Below, one piece after another: positions 6,516 to 9,943 of a stretch of 9,943 bases of DNA (positions are counted from its first letter, which is position 1; the number at the start of each line of letters is the position of its first letter). The stretch is from CAYUUP01 sp964447925 (lineage in GTDB: Bacteria > Bacillota > Clostridia > Oscillospirales > Oscillospiraceae), in NCBI GenBank assembly GCA_964447925.1, contig CAYUUP010000061.1, forward strand, positions 1 to 9,943, in the 5' to 3' direction. The notes under the pieces are model-generated. The model was not told where the DNA came from and ran no database searches. It saw only the letters and a list, made by a program, of their open reading frames with translations. Both the position numbers and the translations under genes were made by a program.

Positions 6516-6567
6516 GCAAGGGGGCTGTCTCGTTTGGGGCAGCCCTTCTTGCAAGGCCAGCTTTTTT
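6516..6567 (+). terminator. Probable terminator after the symporter gene
   Basis: GCAAG (6516-6520) pairs with CTTGC (6548-6552), and inside it GGGCTG with CAGCCC, around a loop of about 12 bases. A run of six T comes at 6562-6567, ten bases after the stem. The spacing is longer than ideal, hence moderate confidence. Confidence 0.5.
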
Positions 6568-6659
6568 GCACCCATCGGCGGCGGAGGCATAGACTGTGAC
6601 TGAGGGCATCAAATCCCCCTCGTTCATATCCTATCTTTCCGACACAGGAGGTACTTTTT

Positions 6660-6797
6660 ATGGGGTGCTGTAACAACGGTTGGGGCGGCGGCGGCTGCCT
6701 CTGGATCATTATCCTGATCATCATCATCTTCTGTTGCTGCGGCAACGGCTGCGGCGGCGGCTGTGGCTGCGGCGGCGGCAACGGCTGCGGCTGCTGA
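6660..6797 (+). CDS. Small Cys/Gly-rich membrane protein (45 aa)
   Basis: A 45-residue frame with a near-perfect ribosome site (AGGAGG at 6647-6652, 7 bases ahead of the ATG) and a strong terminator 14 bases after the stop, so it is a complete one-gene unit. The layout is MGCCNNGWGGGG, then a hydrophobic Ile-rich stretch (about residues 14-24, CLWIIILIIIIF), then a tail built almost wholly of Cys, Gly and Asn. It contains 11 Cys. Very short proteins of this look are common in Oscillospiraceae, often annotated as chorion-class high-cysteine proteins by resemblance only; Bacillus YjcZ-type sporulation peptides share the Gly-rich/hydrophobic design but not the Cys. Function is unknown. A membrane-inserted peptide with a metal-binding or crosslinked Cys tail is inference. 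Confidence 0.82.
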   Translation: MGCCNNGWGGGGCLWIIILIIIIFCCCGNGCGGGCGCGGGNGCGC

Positions 6798-6810
6798 CTG
6801 TCAGACGCGG

Positions 6811-6840
6811 AAGGCCCCCGGCACACGCTGGGGGCCTTTT
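6811..6840 (+). terminator. Strong intrinsic terminator after the Cys-rich mini-gene
   Basis: AAGGCCCCC (6811-6819) and GGGGGCCTT (6830-6838) make a perfect 9-bp stem with a 10-base loop, and a T run ends at 6840. It lies between convergent genes. In the minus direction the stem also forms after dnaI but lacks a T run, so it is less convincing there. Confidence 0.85.
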
Positions 6841-6857
6841 GCGTATGCTTCCAGCCG

Positions 6858-7856
6858 TCAATTGGGCATCCGGCCCCGTTTCAGCTGGCGGATGTCATTT
6901 CCGTCAAAAAAGATCGTCTCATATTCCCCCCGCAGGCGAGAGATAATCTGGGCCGAATAGCGGTCGGCCAACGCCCTTTCACCGAGATTGGATGAGATGA
7001 TAGTATGCTTCCGTCCAATGAGCCGACTATTCACCAGGGTATAGAGAGCAGATTGGAAGAGCGGCGAGGTCATCTCACTGCCCAAATCGTCCAAAATCAG
7101 CAAATCGCAGCGCTCATACCGCCGCAGCGCGCCCGCCGCGTCCTCATCTCGGGCGAATCGGACAGCTTCATACTGGGAAAAGATATGCACCGCTGTGTCG
7201 TACACCACAGAGTAGCCCCGGCGGGACACCTCCCGGGCAATACAGGCGGAGAGGAATGTCTTACCCAGCCCCGGCTTGCCATAAAAAAACAGGTTTTTGA
7301 TTGGGAAACCGGGAAAGCGGCCAGCATACTGCCGGCAGATGTCTAGGGTGACGGCCATGCATTGGCGGGGAGACTGCCCCAACTCCGGCCAGACCTCATT
7401 GGGATAATAGTCCAGTGAGAAGGTCTCAAAGGACTGCCCCTGCAAGTCCAGCATGGAGGACAGCTCTTTAATTTGCTCCTGGGCGCACAGCAGGGACAGG
7501 CAGCTGCACATTTTAGCCCCCACCCAGCCAGTATCCCCGCAGCAGGGGCATTTAGGTGTCAGCTCTCCGGCATCCCGGGGCAGGCCCAGGCCCTTCAGCA
7601 GAGCTGCCCGCTCCTCTTGCAGAGATTGATTCTCCTGCCGGAGCCGGGCCACCTCCTGCTCCGGAGGGACATCCCGGCGGAACGCGGCTGCAGCTACCCC
7701 AACAATTGTCTGGCGCAGAGCAAGGTCAATTTCCCCCAACCGGGGATATTTCTCATATAACTGAGCCTGTTCCTGTTCCTTCATACGGCGGTGAGCCGCA
7801 GCCTGTTGCTGCAGCCGGGAGACGGCCCGCCGCAGAATTGCAGGTTCATATGCCAT
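6858..7856 (-). CDS. dnaI: DnaC/DnaI-like helicase loader ATPase
   Basis: A 332-residue AAA+ protein that loads the replicative helicase at the origin. A charged helical N-terminal domain (1-95) is followed by a zinc-binding cluster, CPCCGDTGWVGAKMCSC (Cys103, 106, 117, 119). Walker A is GKPGLGKT (193-200), Walker B is LLILDDLG (252-259) and sensor 1 is TIISSNL (285-291). The C-terminal block SRLRGEYETIFFDGNDIR is typical of DnaC/DnaI. The ATG at 7856 is preferred over an in-frame GTG at 7865 because AGGAGGTG sits 6 bases before it. It starts one base after the dnaD stop (TGAGATG), so the two are co-translated. Together with DnaD it forms the Gram-positive primosome. Confidence 0.93.
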   Translation of the reverse strand: MAYEPAILRRAVSRLQQQAAAHRRMKEQEQAQLYEKYPRLGEIDLALRQTIVGVAAAAFRRDVPPEQEVARLRQENQSLQEERAALLKGLGLPRDAGELTPKCPCCGDTGWVGAKMCSCLSLLCAQEQIKELSSMLDLQGQSFETFSLDYYPNEVWPELGQSPRQCMAVTLDICRQYAGRFPGFPIKNLFFYGKPGLGKTFLSACIAREVSRRGYSVVYDTAVHIFSQYEAVRFARDEDAAGALRRYERCDLLILDDLGSEMTSPLFQSALYTLVNSRLIGRKHTIISSNLGERALADRYSAQIISRLRGEYETIFFDGNDIRQLKRGRMPN

Positions 7857-7857
7857 C

Positions 7858-8871
7858 TCAATCACCTCCTCCGGCCCCGTCGCCGGTCTTCAGGCTTTCA
7901 GCCAAATCCAACAGGTGCCTGGCATTGGCCAAATCGCTGGCAGAGCGGGCCTGTTCCCCCTCCCCGGGCAACCTGCCTCCGCTGGCCGGGACGGGATCCG
8001 TCCCCGTTCTGCCTCTTGACCGCGAGGTCGGCTCGGCCGCTTCGATCTCCTCCACGGTATGAATGCCCTTCTGATGCCAGCGGCGCAGAATTGAATTGCA
8101 GTAATACCAGTTCATACTGCCCTTGCGGAACAGTGTCCGCTCATAGGCCAGGGCCACCGTTTCCGCCGAAAAGCCCATCTCCAGCCAGCTGTGGAGATAT
8201 CCTTTCTCGCCTTCAGCAGCTCTGCGATCCCGGATGCCCACGGCAGCCAACAGCTGTCCCTCCCCTTTCCGGAAATACTCCTGTCGCTGCAAATAGGCAT
8301 CCACCTGCTCCAGGGTGTCGATCCCCTGGCGCTTCCAGGCATAGGCTTCCTTTTTCAGCTGACTGAAGCGGGGACGGCGGCCAACCCCCAGCCGCTCCTC
8401 CGTCCGGGCGATGAGGTCGGTCAGCAGAGGGAGCAGCACCTCTGCCGGCATATCCAAATGGTCAAAGAGTTCAAGCAGGGTACGGGTTTCCGGGGTGGTC
8501 AATTTCCTGCCCATCAGCCGCTCGCTCTCAGACAGCAGAACTGGAAAGGCGGAGTGGGGCGCTGTCAGCTCAGCAGAGATATCGTCGGCGGTGTACGCCG
8601 GCGGATCCCCCTGGGGCAGCGTATTTTCCTCCGGTGCAGCCGCCCCGCTCACAAGTCCCAGCTGCTGCAGATGGGCAAAAGCGTCCAGCAGGCGGGCTGC
8701 ATTCCAGTTTAGGCGTTTGCCCGCTTGGGCCGGATCATAATAGCCTTCCTCCCGCAGAAGATAGAGGTACAGCAGAGCGGCATCCCCACTGCCCTGGGAC
8801 ACCAGCTTGTCCACCGTAGTGTTGTCCAGCGACACCGAACCGGAGGAAAGCGAAATGCGCTGCAGGGACAC
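7858..8871 (-). CDS. dnaD: DnaD domain protein (replication initiation)
   Basis: A 337-residue primosomal protein. The second DnaD-like (DnaB_2) helical domain is clear: GFSAETVALAYERTLFRKG then MNWYYCNSILRRWHQKGIHT (about 223-275), ending in the family's Y-x4-ILxxWxxKGI signature. Residues about 112-195 (ESERLMGRKLT ... AYAWKRQGIDT) look like a first, more diverged copy, so the protein seems to carry two in tandem. An N-terminal winged-helix-like part (1-80) and a Gly/Arg-rich linker with a Leu-rich C-terminal helix complete it. The start is GTG at 8871, chosen for the strong AAGGAGGTG 8 bases upstream. It is the first gene of the dnaD-dnaI operon. Confidence 0.9.
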   Translation of the reverse strand: MSLQRISLSSGSVSLDNTTVDKLVSQGSGDAALLYLYLLREEGYYDPAQAGKRLNWNAARLLDAFAHLQQLGLVSGAAAPEENTLPQGDPPAYTADDISAELTAPHSAFPVLLSESERLMGRKLTTPETRTLLELFDHLDMPAEVLLPLLTDLIARTEERLGVGRRPRFSQLKKEAYAWKRQGIDTLEQVDAYLQRQEYFRKGEGQLLAAVGIRDRRAAEGEKGYLHSWLEMGFSAETVALAYERTLFRKGSMNWYYCNSILRRWHQKGIHTVEEIEAAEPTSRSRGRTGTDPVPASGGRLPGEGEQARSASDLANARHLLDLAESLKTGDGAGGGD

Positions 8872-8912
8872 GGCAGAAGCACCTCCTTCCCCACACAGAA
8901 TTGCGACAACTT

Positions 8913-8942
8913 ATTATAGCACAATCTGTGGGGAGTTGTCAC
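8913..8942 (-). promoter_or_regulatory. Promoter of dnaD-dnaI, flanked by an inverted repeat
   Basis: On the minus strand GTGACA (8937-8942) is followed after 18 bases by TGCTATAAT, an extended -10 with perfect TATAAT (8913-8918). A perfect 7-bp inverted repeat, GACAACT (8905-8911) and AGTTGTC (8934-8940), brackets the -10 and overlaps the -35. Inside it lies a second imperfect repeat (CACAGAATTG with CAATCTGTG). Confidence 0.7.
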
Positions 8943-8964
8943 CTGTTATTTCTGCAAAGCATGC

Positions 8965-8992
8965 GTAAACCAGAATTATAAAATAGGTTGAC
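8965..8992 (+). promoter_or_regulatory. BirA biotin operator upstream of bioY
   Basis: GTAAACC (8965-8971), 14 bases, then GGTTGAC (8986-8992): inverted half-sites with one mismatch, matching the known BirA box (TTGTAAACC, 14-16 bases, GGTTTACAA). The right half-site overlaps the -35 box, so biotin-loaded BirA should block the promoter. Confidence 0.8.
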
Positions 8993-9016
8993 AGGCTTTC
9001 AGAAATATGGTATGCT
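8988..9016 (+). promoter_or_regulatory. Promoter of bioY
   Basis: Perfect TTGACA (8988-8993), a 17-base spacer and TATGCT (9011-9016). The start of transcription is expected near 9023, about 30 bases ahead of the ATG. Confidence 0.75.
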
Positions 9017-9052
9017 TCTCTTGGAATCAAGTTTACAGTAGGAGGAATCCCC

Positions 9053-9619
9053 ATGAATTCTAAGCTGCGCTCCATGGTGCTAACCGCAATGCTGGCCGCT
9101 ATTATCTGCGTGCTGGCCCCCATCTCCCTGCCAATTGGTCCGGTATCTGTTACCCTCGGCACCTTCGCCGTTCATTTATCCGCCTGCGTACTGGGCTGGA
9201 AGCGAGGTACTGTCAGCATCCTACTCTATCTCTGTATTGGTGCCATCGGCCTTCCGGTTTTCTCCAATTTTTCCGGTGGGCTGGCCAAACTCGTCGGCCC
9301 CACTGGGGGCTACCTGGCGGGTTACATCCCCCTGGCCCTGATTGTCGGGCTGTGTGCCGGCCGGCTGGCCTCTCCCTGGCTGGATCGAGGGCTGACTCTG
9401 ATCGGGATGGCGGTTGGGGAAACCGCCATGTATGTTCTCGGCACCGCCTGGTACTGCTTTGCTACAGAGACACCGGCAGCGGCAGCCCTGGCCATCTGCG
9501 TATATCCCTTCCTGCTGGTGGACGCCCTAAAGATGGCCGCAGTATTGGTCATTGCCCCTCCCTTGCGGCGGCAGCTGGACAAGCTGCTGTCTCCGTCAAA
9601 TAAAATGACGCAACCGTGA
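9053..9619 (+). CDS. bioY: Biotin transporter BioY (ECF substrate-binding S component)
   Basis: A 188-residue membrane protein that binds and imports biotin, alone or with the shared EcfA/EcfT energy-coupling module. About six hydrophobic segments are visible. The family's central motif PVFSNFSGGLAKLVGPTGGYLAGYI covers about residues 69-92 and the length is typical. The ATG at 9053 follows AGGAGGA at 9040-9046. The BirA box upstream independently supports biotin as substrate. No ecf genes are in the window, so the module is presumably encoded elsewhere, as is usual for Firmicutes. No clear terminator follows. Confidence 0.95.
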   Translation: MNSKLRSMVLTAMLAAIICVLAPISLPIGPVSVTLGTFAVHLSACVLGWKRGTVSILLYLCIGAIGLPVFSNFSGGLAKLVGPTGGYLAGYIPLALIVGLCAGRLASPWLDRGLTLIGMAVGETAMYVLGTAWYCFATETPAAAALAICVYPFLLVDALKMAAVLVIAPPLRRQLDKLLSPSNKMTQP

Positions 9620-9808
9620 AATGTGTCCTGCCACACCGCATCATGTAAATCTTGCAATCTGTCAGCTTTGGGGCCTGACCCGTTCTGCCGCAAATTGCCG
9701 GATTGTCCCGGTTTCCATAAGGAGGGATCCGGGGCAGAATATTCCTGTAAAGGCAAAGTCCGCCCTCAGTGAAAGACATATACTTCCTCTCTTCCCTGCA
9801 AATCCCCT
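9620..9808. other. Intergenic stretch with no supported gene
   Basis: Between bioY and the rnpB promoter I see no convincing frame with a ribosome site on either strand. Two short stems (GTCAG/CTGAC at 9661-9679; CCGGAT/ATCCGG at 9698-9732) lack T runs. Frames on the minus strand here have no start signals and run into rnpB or bioY. Confidence 0.6.
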
Positions 9809-9837
9809 TTGACTTTCCGCCGGACATCGGGTATAAT
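9809..9837 (+). promoter_or_regulatory. Promoter of rnpB
   Basis: TTGACT (9809-9814), a 17-base spacer and perfect TATAAT (9832-9837), giving a start near 9844, which coincides with the expected 5' end of the RNA. Confidence 0.85.
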
Positions 9838-9843
9838 AGGATG

Positions 9844-9943
9844 CGCAAGCGGGCTGGACAGCCGCGCAGCCGGGGCGAAAGGCCCGGCTGTGAGGAAAGT
9901 CCGGGCTCCATAGGGCAAGGATAACGGGTAACGCCCGCCGAAG
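9844..9943 (+). ncRNA. rnpB: RNase P RNA, 5' part only
   Basis: The catalytic RNA that trims the 5' leader of tRNA precursors. The 5' domain is recognisable: AAGCGGGCTGGACAGCCGC, a hairpin around GGGGCGAAAGGCCC, then the highly conserved GAGGAAAGTCCGGGCTCC (CR-I region) and AGGGCA, followed by GGTAACGCCCGCCGAAG. The remaining two thirds or more lies beyond the right window edge. Confidence 0.93.

Noticed and set aside
9322..9911. Minus-strand frames downstream of and over bioY and rnpB
   Set aside because: No ribosome sites, and they overlap bioY and the RNase P RNA; composition is that of a shadow.
1..9943. CRISPR array, insertion sequence, tRNA or prophage attachment site
   Set aside because: Looked for regularly spaced repeats, transposase motifs, terminal inverted repeats and tRNA cloverleaf signals; none seen.

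Overview
The window looks like a chromosomal segment from a GC-rich Gram-positive gut anaerobe of the class Clostridia, most likely Oscillospiraceae (Flavonifractor or a relative). The reasons are the DnaD/DnaI primosome pair, a glycine riboswitch on an alanine/glycine symporter, a BirA-type biotin box on bioY, consensus sigma-A promoters with 17-18 bp spacers, strong AGGAGG ribosome sites, a tiny Cys/Gly-rich protein of a kind common in that family, and a bacterial RNase P RNA. This placement is inference from gene content; no database was searched.

Left part (1-3124, minus strand): a three-gene surface-protein operon. One promoter (3096-3124) drives a coiled-coil protein (2527-2994), a type I signal peptidase (1928-2527, overlapping its neighbour as TAATG) and a large secreted or anchored protein (1-1915) whose 3' end lies outside the window. 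The promoter is a perfect TTGACA-17-TATAAT, and nine of its 17 spacer bases are one uninterrupted G run next to the -10 box. That architecture is expected of a phase-variable promoter. The surface protein has three Cys/His modules (C-x4/7-H-x-H-x3-C) and a CHAP-like domain in which both expected catalytic residues (Cys, His) are replaced (Asp183, Arg248).

Middle (3196-6567): lysA (diaminopimelate decarboxylase, minus strand) is interrupted by a 10-N assembly gap and contains an 11-base homopolymer in its coding sequence. It is transcribed divergently from an AGCS-family Na+/alanine-glycine symporter. The symporter leader carries a single-aptamer glycine riboswitch and an intrinsic terminator. 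A 7-base complement between the aptamer core and the terminator suggests an OFF switch that shuts down uptake when glycine is plentiful.

Right part (6568-9943): a 45-residue Cys/Gly-rich membrane mini-protein on the plus strand ends at a strong terminator. On the minus strand follow dnaD and dnaI, which are tightly coupled replication-initiation genes. On the plus strand, divergent from dnaD, bioY (the ECF biotin transporter S component) has a palindromic BirA site overlapping its -35 box. The window ends inside the 5' part of rnpB, which has its own promoter. Bases 9620-9808 hold no gene I can support.
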